A stretch of DNA of 64,000 nucleotides from NCBI RefSeq assembly GCF_001420915.1, contig NZ_CP013021.1, positions 1,126,001-1,190,000 on the forward strand, read 5' to 3'. The notes beneath the pieces were generated by a model. That model ran no database searches. It saw only the letters and a list, made by a program, of their open reading frames with translations, and was not told where the DNA came from. Both the position numbers and the translations under genes were made by a program. The stretch's first letter is position 1. Every line of letters begins with the position of its first letter. This DNA is from Agarivorans gilvus (GTDB taxonomy: Bacteria > Pseudomonadota > Gammaproteobacteria > Enterobacterales > Celerinatantimonadaceae). Shown here one piece after another: positions 39,196 to 47,429 of the stretch.

Positions 39196-39234
39196 AAGAA
39201 AAGTGCCTGAAAGAGAGAACTCGTTTCAGGCACT
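39196..39234 (-). terminator. Terminator of small-protein unit 3
   Basis: AGTGCCTGAAA (39202-39212) pairs perfectly with TTTCAGGCACT (39224-39234), followed by TTTTCTTTTCC on the minus strand. The stem shares GCCTGAAA with the unit 2 terminator. Confidence 0.75.
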
Positions 39235-39367
39235 GAGGTTAATTTGATCCATTACATTTATCTCTGTTGTCGTTTAGCCTGCTCTACGCATCCGAAACGA
39301 ACAATAGTTGATAAAGCTGAACCAATGATCGGATGAAGAACCATATACCCACCTATAGTTAGTAAGT

Positions 39368-39466
39368 CTAGCGGTGGATATCTTTGCGTTTTTCGCAATA
39401 GAAGTTGTAATCATCAGCTTTCTTAAAGTAATACGACGAATAAAGTGCACCAAAGTAATCAAACAT
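39368..39466 (-). CDS. Small Tyr-rich protein, array unit 3 (32 residues)
   Basis: The product begins MFDYFGALYSSYYFKKADDY and ends KRKDIHR. The frame stays open upstream for another 29 codons, but the ATG at 39464-39466 has the same TAGGAGCAAGACT leader as the other units and the same first residues, so it is the start. It has a single cysteine (residue 24), absent from the sisters. It is probably the most upstream unit of the array; I find no fourth copy beyond 39582. Confidence 0.8.
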   Translation of the reverse strand: MFDYFGALYSSYYFKKADDYNFYCEKRKDIHR

Positions 39467-39510
39467 AGTCTTGCTCCTAGTTACTAATAGTAAATGTGCT
39501 TTGGAACTAC

Positions 39511-39582
39511 CGTGATCCAAGTCACACTTACAATTTAGTGTGAGCGGCATCACATTTCAAGTGACAATTTGATTAAAATCAA
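39511..39582 (-). promoter_or_regulatory. Dyad array before unit 3: two CRP-type sites and a perfect FNR box
   Basis: CGTGA-TCCAAG-TCACA (39511-39526) and TGTGA-GCGGCA-TCACA (39539-39554) are CRP-type sites 28 bases apart. TTGAT-TAAA-ATCAA (39569-39582) is a perfect FNR consensus box 29 bases further. Here the near site ends 45 bases before the ATG, about 20 bases more than in units 1 and 2. A TACTAT hexamer (39487-39492, minus strand) would put this near site close to -40, which fits class II activation. Confidence 0.7.
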
Positions 39583-39960
39583 AATTCGCCAGAATCTGTC
39601 GCTGAAAAGATTTTCAAACACTCAGCAATGTAATAACTCACTACTTTTATTGCACATCCAGCATAAATAACTAGTTTGATTAGCATGACCAGACAAGAAA
39701 TAAAACACATTAAAATCAACAATATAGGAACCAAACCTCTAACAAGACCGTAGCCTTAGCTATTAGTAACTAGCCTGCGATAGTTAATCAAACTGCTGAC
39801 ATCTCATCAGCATTGGTAGAATTCGGCCTTCTGCTGCACTCGTTAGACCTTGGATCAAGCAAGCTTTATGTAGGCCATCGGCTAGCAAGCTTAAATAGTG
39901 AGAAGCCTAAGCGCTGCGCAGCTCAGTGGTTTAACTCTATGAAAGATTTACGGCTTGTAA
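39583..39960. other. Intergenic stretch between the small-protein array and pstS
   Basis: I see no supported gene or named site in this AT-rich region. A plus-strand frame from 39813 to 40019 runs across the pstS terminator and stop codon and has no homology I know, so I do not call it. Confidence 0.5.
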
Positions 39961-39990
39961 ATAAACAAAACCCCCGCCTAGGCGAGGGTT
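39961..39990 (-). terminator. Terminator of pstS
   Basis: AACCCCCGCC (39969-39978) pairs with GGCGAGGGTT (39981-39990) with one mismatch. On the minus strand TTTTGTTTATTT follows. It lies 24 bases past the pstS stop. Confidence 0.75.
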
Positions 39991-40013
39991 GGGTTAAAAG
40001 CAGGCAGAAGCAA

Positions 40014-40988
40014 TTATAGAGAAATGCCAGCTTTTTCTAGGTCAGCCATTACCACTTTAGCAGGTAGTGGAACATAACCATCTTTAGCCACGATACCTTG
40101 ACCTGTTTTAGACAGAATCATTTTGATGAACTCACGTTCCATTGGTGCTAAAGGCTTGTTTGGGTGCTTGTTAACGTAAACGTATAAGAAGCGAGATAGA
40201 GGGTATTTACCGGTAGCAGCGTTATCTAAGCTAGCTTCGATGTAATCATTACCTTTCTTAGCCAAAGCAACAGCTTTCACACCAGAAGTTTTGTAACCAA
40301 TACCAGAGTAACCGATTGCGTTTAGCGAAGAAGAAACTGATTGAACAACAGAAGCAGAACCTGGTTGCTCGTTTACAGAGTTCTTAAAGTCACCCTTACA
40401 TAAGGCTTTCTTCTTAAAGTATCCATAAGTACCCGATACTGAGTTACGACCGAATAATTGAATATCTTTGTCTGCCCATGAGCCGTCTAGGCCTACTTGA
40501 CCCCAACGCTCTGCAGGAGCACTTTCACCACACTTAAGAGTTGAAGAGAAGATAGCATCTACTTGAGCTAGGCTTAAACCTTCAATTGGGTTGTCTTTAT
40601 GCACGAATACTGCCAATGCGTCGATGGCAACACGAATAGCGGTTGGCTTGTAACCATAACGCTTTTCGAAAGCTTCAACTTCTTTGCTCTTCATTTGACG
40701 GCTCATTGGGCCAAACTGTGAAGTGCCTTCAGTCAAGGCTGGTGGAGCAGTAGAAGAGCCCGCCGCTTGAATTTGAACGTTTACGTTTGGATATTCACGT
40801 TTGAACTCTTCAGCCCACAAGGTCATCATGTTGGCTAAAGTATCAGAACCTACAGATGAAAGGTTACCTGAAATACCAGTGGTTTTTTGATATTCAGGAA
40901 GCTTGGCATCCAGGCCAGCAGCAAGCACGGTAGTTGTTACTAATGAAGCAGAAATCGCTACTGCACTAAGCATCTTTTTAAATGTCAT
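40014..40988 (-). CDS. pstS: Phosphate ABC transporter substrate-binding protein
   Basis: PstS captures phosphate in the periplasm for PstCAB. The 324-residue protein has a signal peptide ([23 protein letters not shown]) and phosphate-loop motifs: [31 protein letters not shown], and [13 protein letters not shown] chose the ATG at 40986-40988, which has GGAG 8 bases upstream; a start 12 bases earlier is possible. It is separated from pstCAB by about 9 kb. A PHO box lies 81 bases upstream. Confidence 0.95.
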   Translation of the reverse strand: MTFKKMLSAVAISASLVTTTVLAAGLDAKLPEYQKTTGISGNLSSVGSDTLANMMTLWAEEFKREYPNVNVQIQAAGSSTAPPALTEGTSQFGPMSRQMKSKEVEAFEKRYGYKPTAIRVAIDALAVFVHKDNPIEGLSLAQVDAIFSSTLKCGESAPAERWGQVGLDGSWADKDIQLFGRNSVSGTYGYFKKKALCKGDFKNSVNEQPGSASVVQSVSSSLNAIGYSGIGYKTSGVKAVALAKKGNDYIEASLDNAATGKYPLSRFLYVYVNKHPNKPLAPMEREFIKMILSKTGQGIVAKDGYVPLPAKVVMADLEKAGISL

Positions 40989-41068
40989 CTTTATCTCCAT
41001 AAATGACGCGTTGATTTATTTTCGTCATGTAGTATTGGTGAATTCGGTGACAATTATATTTCTACTAT

Positions 41069-41086
41069 GTGACAGTTATATGTCAG
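41069..41086 (-). promoter_or_regulatory. PHO box upstream of pstS
   Basis: On the minus strand CTGACATATAACTGTCAC matches the PhoB box (two CTGTCAT-like repeats 11 bases apart), with one change in the first repeat. A further TTGTCACCG lies about 20 bases downstream and may be a partial third repeat. Confidence 0.8.
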
Positions 41087-41182
41087 GCTATTATTTTTCT
41101 AAAAAATCCCACTTTCAAGACATAACAAACTGATTTAAAAGTAAAATTAATTTTAAACAATAAAGCCATCTCGTGAATATGG

Positions 41183-42640
41183 CTATTGCTGAGTTTGCTG
41201 CTCTATATCTGAAGCAAGGGTGTAAGCGATGTAGTACTTGTACACATTAGATACGTAACGCACTGTTTCGCTACCAATAATCCGCCCCGCTGCGATTTCT
41301 ACATGACCAAACCAACGATTAGGATCAAGCCCCATCTCTTCGGCCAAACGACGCATGCGCTTCATTTTAGTTGGCCCTGCATTATAGGCCGCCCAAATCA
41401 GCGCCATCCGTTCGCTATCGTCAATATCGTCTTGGTTAATATAATGAGTACGAAGCCAGTCTAGGTACTTTATTCCCGCCGCAATATTTTGTTCAGGATC
41501 GGATAAGTCCTTATAACCCATCTGTTTGGCTGTAGAAGGTAGCAATTGCATAATCCCGCGGGCTCCGCGATGGCTCACTTTGCTATTGTCTAAGCCCGAC
41601 TCTTGGTAGCCTTGGGCCACAATGGCTAAATAATCAAATGCATATTCACTGGCGTATTTTTTAAAAAACGGAGCATAGAGATTAAAGCGCGCTCGGTCTT
41701 CAGAATTAGCCAAGCGTTTAACCCAAGCAGTATGCTCAAAGTAACGGTTAAGCAAAGTATTTCCCAGTAGACTGCCCTGCTTCACTTGTTGATCCACAAA
41801 AGCCTGTAAGTTTTTCTGCAACTTAGGGTTGTTTTGCCGCACCGCCCAACCTAGGTTTTGTCCTTCACTGGCACGAATGTGCTTATCAATCCGCAGTTCG
41901 GTAAATAACTTGGCCCATAAATGGGCTTTATAGTCATCCACTATGGTGTAATCCACCACCCCAGCATTTACCAACTCCAAAATATCTTCTGACAATAATT
42001 TGCTATCGCCCTCGATGATTTTAATGGCTTTAAGTTTATTACGCTTGAACAGCCGATTAATGGCTGCCAAATGCTCGGCATAACTACTACCCGCCATCAC
42101 GTAGATTTTTTTGCCCGCCATGTCTCGCCAAGAGTTCGGCCGTTGAGTCTCTTTATGGCTAACTAATACTTCGTTTATATCTTGAGCGTTGCCTAAGGCA
42201 AAACGCAGTTGTTTTTTGCGCTCTGGAGTGGCAGTTAAAAAAGCCGCGGCAATGTCACCTCGGCCTTCTAGTAAGGCGGGAATAAGCTGGTCAAAGTGAA
42301 CCGGAATAATCTTCACCTTGGTTTTATTAACGTCTCTGCGGATCCCTTTATTTAAAAATTTCTCGTAGAGATTGAGTAACTCCACTTGGATCCCCAAAGG
42401 CTGGCCATTGGCTAAATGAAAATCCGACTTACCATAGGTGACTAAAGCGCGAATGATTTTGCGTTGCTTGATCTCTGCTAAGTCGCCGGTGAAAGGCTCC
42501 TTAATATAGAAGGGAAAGTGCAATAAATCGTTACTATTAGGCTGATTTGAGCTTTCACTTGCAGCATAAGCAAACATTGAGCTACTTACCAGCAACCAGC
42601 CAAGCAGTAACAAGCGTCCAACAACATTCACTATATTCAA
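41183..42640 (-). CDS. Membrane-bound lytic transglycosylase, MltF type
   Basis: The protein cleaves peptidoglycan to 1,6-anhydromuropeptides. It has a signal peptide ending SSSMFAYA, a solute-binding-like SBP_bac_3 domain (about 40-290) and a C-terminal SLT domain with the catalytic glutamate in QGYQESGLD, then GARGIMQLLPSTAKQMGY and WAAYNAGP. This is the MltF arrangement. No ATG fits at the start; the TTG at 42638-42640 has AAAGGG upstream and gives a normal signal peptide, while a TTG at 42691 gives a longer leader. It lies between phoR and pstS on the same strand. Confidence 0.85.
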   Translation of the reverse strand: MNIVNVVGRLLLLGWLLVSSSMFAYAASESSNQPNSNDLLHFPFYIKEPFTGDLAEIKQRKIIRALVTYGKSDFHLANGQPLGIQVELLNLYEKFLNKGIRRDVNKTKVKIIPVHFDQLIPALLEGRGDIAAAFLTATPERKKQLRFALGNAQDINEVLVSHKETQRPNSWRDMAGKKIYVMAGSSYAEHLAAINRLFKRNKLKAIKIIEGDSKLLSEDILELVNAGVVDYTIVDDYKAHLWAKLFTELRIDKHIRASEGQNLGWAVRQNNPKLQKNLQAFVDQQVKQGSLLGNTLLNRYFEHTAWVKRLANSEDRARFNLYAPFFKKYASEYAFDYLAIVAQGYQESGLDNSKVSHRGARGIMQLLPSTAKQMGYKDLSDPEQNIAAGIKYLDWLRTHYINQDDIDDSERMALIWAAYNAGPTKMKRMRRLAEEMGLDPNRWFGHVEIAAGRIIGSETVRYVSNVYKYYIAYTLASDIEQQTQQ

Positions 42641-42735
42641 CAGCAACAACCCTTTAAAAATCAGTCCTATAGCTAGTATAAGCAGGATCAAAAAAAAAGT
42701 AATTGCTTAAAAACAGAGGAAGCGGCTATAGCAAG

Positions 42736-44049
42736 CTAAGACGCCTGCTGCCTAGCTTCAACTAACAACTTCTTGGGAATGATGAAACTAAAAGTACTGC
42801 CCTTACCCTGCTTACTTTTTATCTGAAGCTGGCTGTCGTGGTGCTGCAAAGCATGTTTCACTATCGATAGTCCCAAACCGGCGCCTCCAGTGTCTCTTGA
42901 ACGGGCCTTATCAACCCGATAGAAACGCTCGGTTAAACGCTGCAAGTGCTTGCGTGCAATACCCGGTCCAGAATCTTTCACGGCAAATACCACTCCGGTG
43001 GGAATCACCGATAAGGTCACTTCAATCTCACCGGGTTCATTGCAGTATTTGATGGCATTGCCCAGCAAATTGCCGCAGGCACTACGCAACTGTTCCTGTT
43101 CACCCTTTATCAGAATATTTTCTTCAATCTTAAATTTAAAACTCAGTTGCTTGTCCTTGGCCAAGCCAGCAACCTCAGCCTTGAGTTTGTGAACAATCGC
43201 TGAAAAATCAACCGGATCTGAGCTATCTTCAACTGAGGCTGATTCAATTTTGGCTAAAGTGAGTAACTGATTCACCAAATTTTCCATGCGACTACTTTGG
43301 TCAAGCATGGTGCTACGAGCCTTGCCCCATATCATTGGGTCGACTTCGTCTTGATCTAGCATTTCCAAATAGCCACGCATCACCGTGAGAGGGGTACGCA
43401 GTTCATGGCTTACATTTGAAACAAAACGCTTACGCATTTTCTCTAATTTACGCAGTTGGCTGACATCGCGAACCACTAATAACAGTTGTTTCTGACTGTA
43501 AGGCATTGCGCGAAATTCTAACCAGATGTCTTTTTCTACTGGGCTAATAATTTCTAAAGGTTGATTAAAACGACCTTTACTGAGGTAATGCACAAAGGCG
43601 GGAGTGCGGATTAAGTTGGTTAAATGTTGTCCGGCATCGGCTGGCCACTTTAGGCCTAACAAACTTTGCGCTAACTGATTACACCACAAGATGGCACCAT
43701 CTTGATTGATCACCACAATCGCATCGGGCAAGGCTTCTGCCCCTAGGCGAAAATACTTCATCAATTGCGCCAATTCACGCTCACGACCTAAGCGACGCTT
43801 TAGCATGTTGTAAATACCGTGAAACACCGGCTCCCAACTACCCGCGCCGTGAGGAGGCGACAATTTACGCTGATTATATAACCAATCTAATAGTTTATGT
43901 TGTTGGCTATACATCCAAGCAATATGAATAACAGCGGCCAACAAGCAGGCCTCTAAAGCGTATCCGCTCAGCGCACCCAAAACGAATAAAGGCGAGTACG
44001 CTAGTGCGACTCGCCAAATTACCCGTTGCCATGAAAAAGGCACAAACAT
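42736..44049 (-). CDS. phoR: Phosphate regulon sensor kinase
   Basis: PhoR phosphorylates PhoB when phosphate is scarce. The 437-residue protein has two N-terminal membrane helices (about 10-45), a PAS domain (about 95-200), the HisKA site FVSNVSHELRTPLTVMRGYLEML and the ATPase motifs NLLGNAIKYC, DSGPGIA and GGAGLGLSIVKHAL. It begins 6 bases after phoB. Confidence 0.95.
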   Translation of the reverse strand: MFVPFSWQRVIWRVALAYSPLFVLGALSGYALEACLLAAVIHIAWMYSQQHKLLDWLYNQRKLSPPHGAGSWEPVFHGIYNMLKRRLGRERELAQLMKYFRLGAEALPDAIVVINQDGAILWCNQLAQSLLGLKWPADAGQHLTNLIRTPAFVHYLSKGRFNQPLEIISPVEKDIWLEFRAMPYSQKQLLLVVRDVSQLRKLEKMRKRFVSNVSHELRTPLTVMRGYLEMLDQDEVDPMIWGKARSTMLDQSSRMENLVNQLLTLAKIESASVEDSSDPVDFSAIVHKLKAEVAGLAKDKQLSFKFKIEENILIKGEQEQLRSACGNLLGNAIKYCNEPGEIEVTLSVIPTGVVFAVKDSGPGIARKHLQRLTERFYRVDKARSRDTGGAGLGLSIVKHALQHHDSQLQIKSKQGKGSTFSFIIPKKLLVEARQQAS

Positions 44050-44055
44050 TGGTAA

Positions 44056-44751
44056 TTATTTCATCCTAGTTGAAAAACGGTATCCTGAACCGCGAACAGT
44101 TTGTATAAGGCGATCATAACCTTGCAAGCCAATCGCCTTGCGCAGGCGACGAATATGAACATCTACCGTACGGTCTTCGACATACACATTAGTTCCCCAC
44201 ACATTATTAAGCAACTGCTCACGACTATATACTCGCTCGGGATGGGTCATGAAAAAATGCAATAGTTTAAATTCCGTAGGGCCCATATCTAAGGGTTCAT
44301 TTTCGACGCTTACCCTATGTGATACTGGGTCTAGGCGCAAGCCCTGAACTTCAATCGTCTCTTCTAAAGAGGTGGGCGAAATACGACGGATGACCGCCTT
44401 AACTCTGGCCATTAATTCTTTTGGAGAAAAGGGTTTAGTTAAATAATCGTCCGCACCGGCTTCCAAACCTTGAACTTTATCTTCTTCTTCACCCTTGGCG
44501 GTCAACATAATCACCGGAATCTGTCGAGTCAGTTCGTGGCGGCGCATGTGCTTAATAATAGAAATTCCACTGCCACCCGGTAACATCCAGTCTAACAAGG
44601 CTAAATCAGGGTAAGGTTCGGTGAGCTTAGCTATGGCTTGCTCATAATCAGCCGCTTCAATTGGCTCATATCCATGCTGTTCTAGAACAAAGCATAACAT
44701 CTCGCGGATCGGTGCTTCATCTTCTACAACAAGTATCTTCCTAGGCATCAC
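44056..44751 (-). CDS. phoB: Phosphate regulon response regulator
   Basis: PhoB is the OmpR-type activator that binds PHO boxes. The 231-residue protein has the receiver domain with the phosphorylated aspartate in [11 protein letters not shown], the lysine in YLTKPFSP and a winged-helix domain ending [17 protein letters not shown] and [13 protein letters not shown] box lies 45 bases upstream, which indicates autoregulation. phoR follows directly. Confidence 0.96.
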   Translation of the reverse strand: MMPRKILVVEDEAPIREMLCFVLEQHGYEPIEAADYEQAIAKLTEPYPDLALLDWMLPGGSGISIIKHMRRHELTRQIPVIMLTAKGEEEDKVQGLEAGADDYLTKPFSPKELMARVKAVIRRISPTSLEETIEVQGLRLDPVSHRVSVENEPLDMGPTEFKLLHFFMTHPERVYSREQLLNNVWGTNVYVEDRTVDVHIRRLRKAIGLQGYDRLIQTVRGSGYRFSTRMK

Positions 44752-44795
44752 TTTTATCTCAATCTAAGAAACTGTGGCAATTATGCGACGTATTA

Positions 44796-44813
44796 ATGAC
44801 AGATTTATGACAA
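44796..44813 (-). promoter_or_regulatory. PHO box upstream of phoB
   Basis: On the minus strand TTGTCATAAATCTGTCAT matches the PHO box almost perfectly. The rest of the 312-base gap up to the next plus-strand gene shows nothing else I can name with support. Confidence 0.85.
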
Positions 44814-45063
44814 GCACAGTGTAAATCAAAGGATTAGACAAATACAACGCGAACCAAGCTGGTGCAAAGTTGGGCAGAACCCTTGGGCTTGCACCATAAT
44901 AGATCAAAACACTTTCATCGACTTAGTCAACTACTGAGTTTTTTGTAAGGTCTAAGCCCATGAAAACAATAACATTTAACCTAATTTAAAGAAAACATAA
45001 CATGACTATGGCACTGCTCGTGCTTTGCTTTAGCCAAACATATTTCGTTATTTTAGGGGCAGC

Positions 45064-45945
45064 ATGCAGTATTTCGCTCAGCAACTATCAACTACAAAAG
45101 GTTACCAAGGTGCTAGTAAGCTCTTGGTATTTACAGACTTAGACGGCACCTTATTAGACCATGATAGCTATAGCTATGAAGCAGCCTTACCTAGCCTCAA
45201 CCAACTAAAACAGCTGAATGTTCCGATTATATTTAATACCAGTAAAACCTTTATGGAGGTTTTACAACTGCAGAAAAAAATGGGGCTTCAACAACCCTTT
45301 GCCATAGAAAACGGCTCTGCTTTATGTATTCCCGCAGAAGGCGAACTGCAAGCCGACGAGCTAAGCCCGCTAAATGTGGGCAAGCAGCGTTGGAAACTTA
45401 AAACCTTTGGCCCTAGCTACCCCGATATTTGCCAGCACCTAAGTGTATTGCGCCAACAATATCACTTCCGTTTTCAGGGCTTTAATGACATGAACGTCAG
45501 TGAAGTGCAACTAAACACCGGCTTACCTAAATATGATGCGCAGCTGGCTAAACAACGCATGGCCTCAGAGCCCTTATTATGGAATGACAGCGACGACCAG
45601 CTAAAAATATTTATTAGTAAATTAGAAGCGCACAACCTAGCGGTAGTAAAAGGAGGGCGTTTTTATCATGTTAAAGCCAAATTCGATAAAGCCGATGCCA
45701 TGCAATGGTTAAAACAGCTTTATCAGCATCAATATCAGCGTGAGTTTACCACCATTGCCTTAGGCGACAGTGAAAATGATCGTAGCATGCTAGAGCGCGC
45801 TGATATTCCGGTGGTGATTCCTCGCAAGCACGATCCAGCGCTGATGATCGACCACCCTAATTCCAGCCTAGCGCCTCATCCAGGCCCTTATGGCTGGCAC
45901 CAATCGATGCAACAAATTCTACATTCCTTACTAAACGGAGCATAA
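45064..45945 (+). CDS. Glucosyl/mannosyl-3-phosphoglycerate phosphatase (HAD family)
   Basis: The 293-residue HAD phosphatase is of the MPGP/YedP type. It has motif I in VFTDLDGTLLDHDSY, motif II in IIFNTSKTFMEVL, the lysine in RFYHVKAKFDKADA and motif IV in ALGDSENDRSML. It should remove phosphate from glucosyl- (or mannosyl-) 3-phosphoglycerate made by the next gene, giving the compatible solute glucosylglycerate. AGGGG lies before the ATG. The glycosyltransferase starts 2 bases after its stop, so the pair is an operon. Confidence 0.82.
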   Translation: MQYFAQQLSTTKGYQGASKLLVFTDLDGTLLDHDSYSYEAALPSLNQLKQLNVPIIFNTSKTFMEVLQLQKKMGLQQPFAIENGSALCIPAEGELQADELSPLNVGKQRWKLKTFGPSYPDICQHLSVLRQQYHFRFQGFNDMNVSEVQLNTGLPKYDAQLAKQRMASEPLLWNDSDDQLKIFISKLEAHNLAVVKGGRFYHVKAKFDKADAMQWLKQLYQHQYQREFTTIALGDSENDRSMLERADIPVVIPRKHDPALMIDHPNSSLAPHPGPYGWHQSMQQILHSLLNGA

Positions 45946-45947
45946 CC

Positions 45948-47159
45948 ATGGCTGATTTTTATCAAAACGGTATTGTGACTACCTTACATAACTTAACCGA
46001 TCGACCGCTCGAAGAGTTAGAACAGGAGCTGATAGCGTTCTCGAAAGTCCGGCCAATGAGCTTAGTACTGCCGTCCTTATTTTCAGAACTCGAACGGCCA
46101 GCCTTAGCTACCATTGTCGCCGAGTTAGCGAAAGTCCCCTACCTCAGTGAAATTATCATTGGTTTAGACTGTGCAACCGAAGAGCAATTTGCCTTTGCCA
46201 AAGATTACTTCGCGGAACTACCGCAACACGTTCGTATTCTTTGGAACGACGGCCCTCGCCTACGCGCTTTAGATGCACAACTGGCCGAACACAACTTGGC
46301 ACCGAAAGAGCCCGGTAAAGGCCGAAATGTTTGGTACTGCTTCGGCTATGCCTTGGCCTCGGGTAAAAGTCAGGCGGTAGGCCTACATGATTGCGACATT
46401 ATCACCTATGACCGCAGCATGTTAGCCAGATTGATGTACCCGGTAGCAAACCCCTTGTTTAACTACGAGTTTTGTAAAGGTTTTTACGCCCGCCATGCTG
46501 ATGGCAAACTGAACGGCAGAGTGGCACGACTATTAGTTACGCCGCTGCTAAAAGCCTTGAAAAAAATTGAAGGCTACGATGACTACCTGGAGTATTTAGA
46601 CAGCTTCCGCTACTCACTAGCCGGCGAATTTTCTATGCAGTTAGACGTGATTAATGATCTACGCATTCCCTCTGACTGGGGATTAGAGATTGGCGTACTA
46701 TCAGAAATTTACCGTAATCATTCCACCAACCGTATTTGTCAGGTCGACATCGCCGATGTTTACGATCATAAACACCAAGATCTCAGCCCCGACAACCTTG
46801 ATGCCGGTTTAGCCAAAATGGCCACCGACATCAGTAAAGCGGTGATCCGCAAGTTGGCCACTCAAGGCCACACCTTTAGCCCTGGTAAATTGCGCTCATT
46901 AAAAGCCACCTACTTTAGAATGGCGCTGGATTTCATCGATAACTACCACAGCGATGCGCTGATCAACGGCTTGAGCTTAGACCGCCACGCCGAAGAGGAT
47001 GCGGTTGAGTTGTTCGCCAAAGCAATTACCTCTGCAGGTGAAACGTTCTTGGAATACCCCTCGGCAACACCGTTTATTCCAAGCTGGAACCGAGTACAAA
47101 GCGCAGTACCCGATTTCTTAGAGCGCTTATACGAAGCAGTAGAAGCCGATAACTGTTAA
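45948..47159 (+). CDS. gpgS: Glucosyl-3-phosphoglycerate synthase (GT81-type)
   Basis: The 403-residue GT-A glycosyltransferase probably transfers glucose from NDP-glucose to 3-phosphoglycerate. It has the nucleotide-sugar region KEPGKGRNVWYCFGYALAS and the metal motif HDCDIITYDRSMLARL, and then GEFSMQLDVINDLRIPSDWGLEIG. The adjoining MPGP-type phosphatase and the nearby GH13_18 phosphorylase and galU support a glucosylglycerate role. A mannosyl substrate cannot be excluded by reading alone. CGGAG precedes the ATG, and a strong terminator follows. Confidence 0.75.
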   Translation: MADFYQNGIVTTLHNLTDRPLEELEQELIAFSKVRPMSLVLPSLFSELERPALATIVAELAKVPYLSEIIIGLDCATEEQFAFAKDYFAELPQHVRILWNDGPRLRALDAQLAEHNLAPKEPGKGRNVWYCFGYALASGKSQAVGLHDCDIITYDRSMLARLMYPVANPLFNYEFCKGFYARHADGKLNGRVARLLVTPLLKALKKIEGYDDYLEYLDSFRYSLAGEFSMQLDVINDLRIPSDWGLEIGVLSEIYRNHSTNRICQVDIADVYDHKHQDLSPDNLDAGLAKMATDISKAVIRKLATQGHTFSPGKLRSLKATYFRMALDFIDNYHSDALINGLSLDRHAEEDAVELFAKAITSAGETFLEYPSATPFIPSWNRVQSAVPDFLERLYEAVEADNC

Positions 47160-47186
47160 AACTTAAATTCAATAAATAAAATGCTG

Positions 47187-47219
47187 AAGCTTGCCCTATT
47201 TAGGCAAGCTTTTTTTTTG
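47187..47219 (+). terminator. Terminator of the glucosylglycerate operon
   Basis: AAGCTTGCC (47187-47195) pairs perfectly with GGCAAGCTT (47103+100 to 47111+100, that is 47203-47211), followed by a run of T to 47218. It is 27 bases past the gpgS stop. Confidence 0.85.
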
Positions 47220-47429
47220 CTGATAAATAACCAGCTTCGTACTAGCCCACGCCTACCCAAGCCGCGAAAGCACCATATTGATGCAAGCGCACCAATTAAG
47301 AACCAAACAAATCTAATAAATACAATAACAAAACAACAAAAGCCAATAAGCACCAATATAGAGCACCATTTAAATGCAAAGGCATCAATCTTGCTTAAAA
47401 TCCCGAAAATTCTAAGGGAAATAGAAACC

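Larger units (their letters stand above)
38396..39582 (-). repeat. Tandem array of three small-gene units, about 420-430 bases each
   Basis: Three head-to-tail units are read on the minus strand. Each holds a CRP/FNR-family dyad array, a TAGGAG-type ribosome site, a 31-32-codon gene and a GCCTGA/TCAGGC-stem terminator. Start codons are 429 and 420 bases apart. The proteins are about half identical and the control elements keep a 28-29-base spacing, while the DNA between them has drifted. This suggests old duplications kept by selection rather than a fresh repeat. Confidence 0.85.

Noticed and set aside
38396..39234. CRISPR-like array
   Set aside because: The repeated units are over 400 bases, contain genes with start and stop codons and are diverged; there are no short direct repeats with uniform spacers.
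39813..40019. 68-codon plus-strand frame before pstS
   Set aside because: It runs through the pstS terminator hairpin and the pstS stop codon, has no binding site and no recognisable product.
47181..47429. N-terminal extension of the chemoreceptor
   Set aside because: The extension contains the gpgS terminator stem and its T run. The ATG at 47430 has a binding site and starts the conserved protein.
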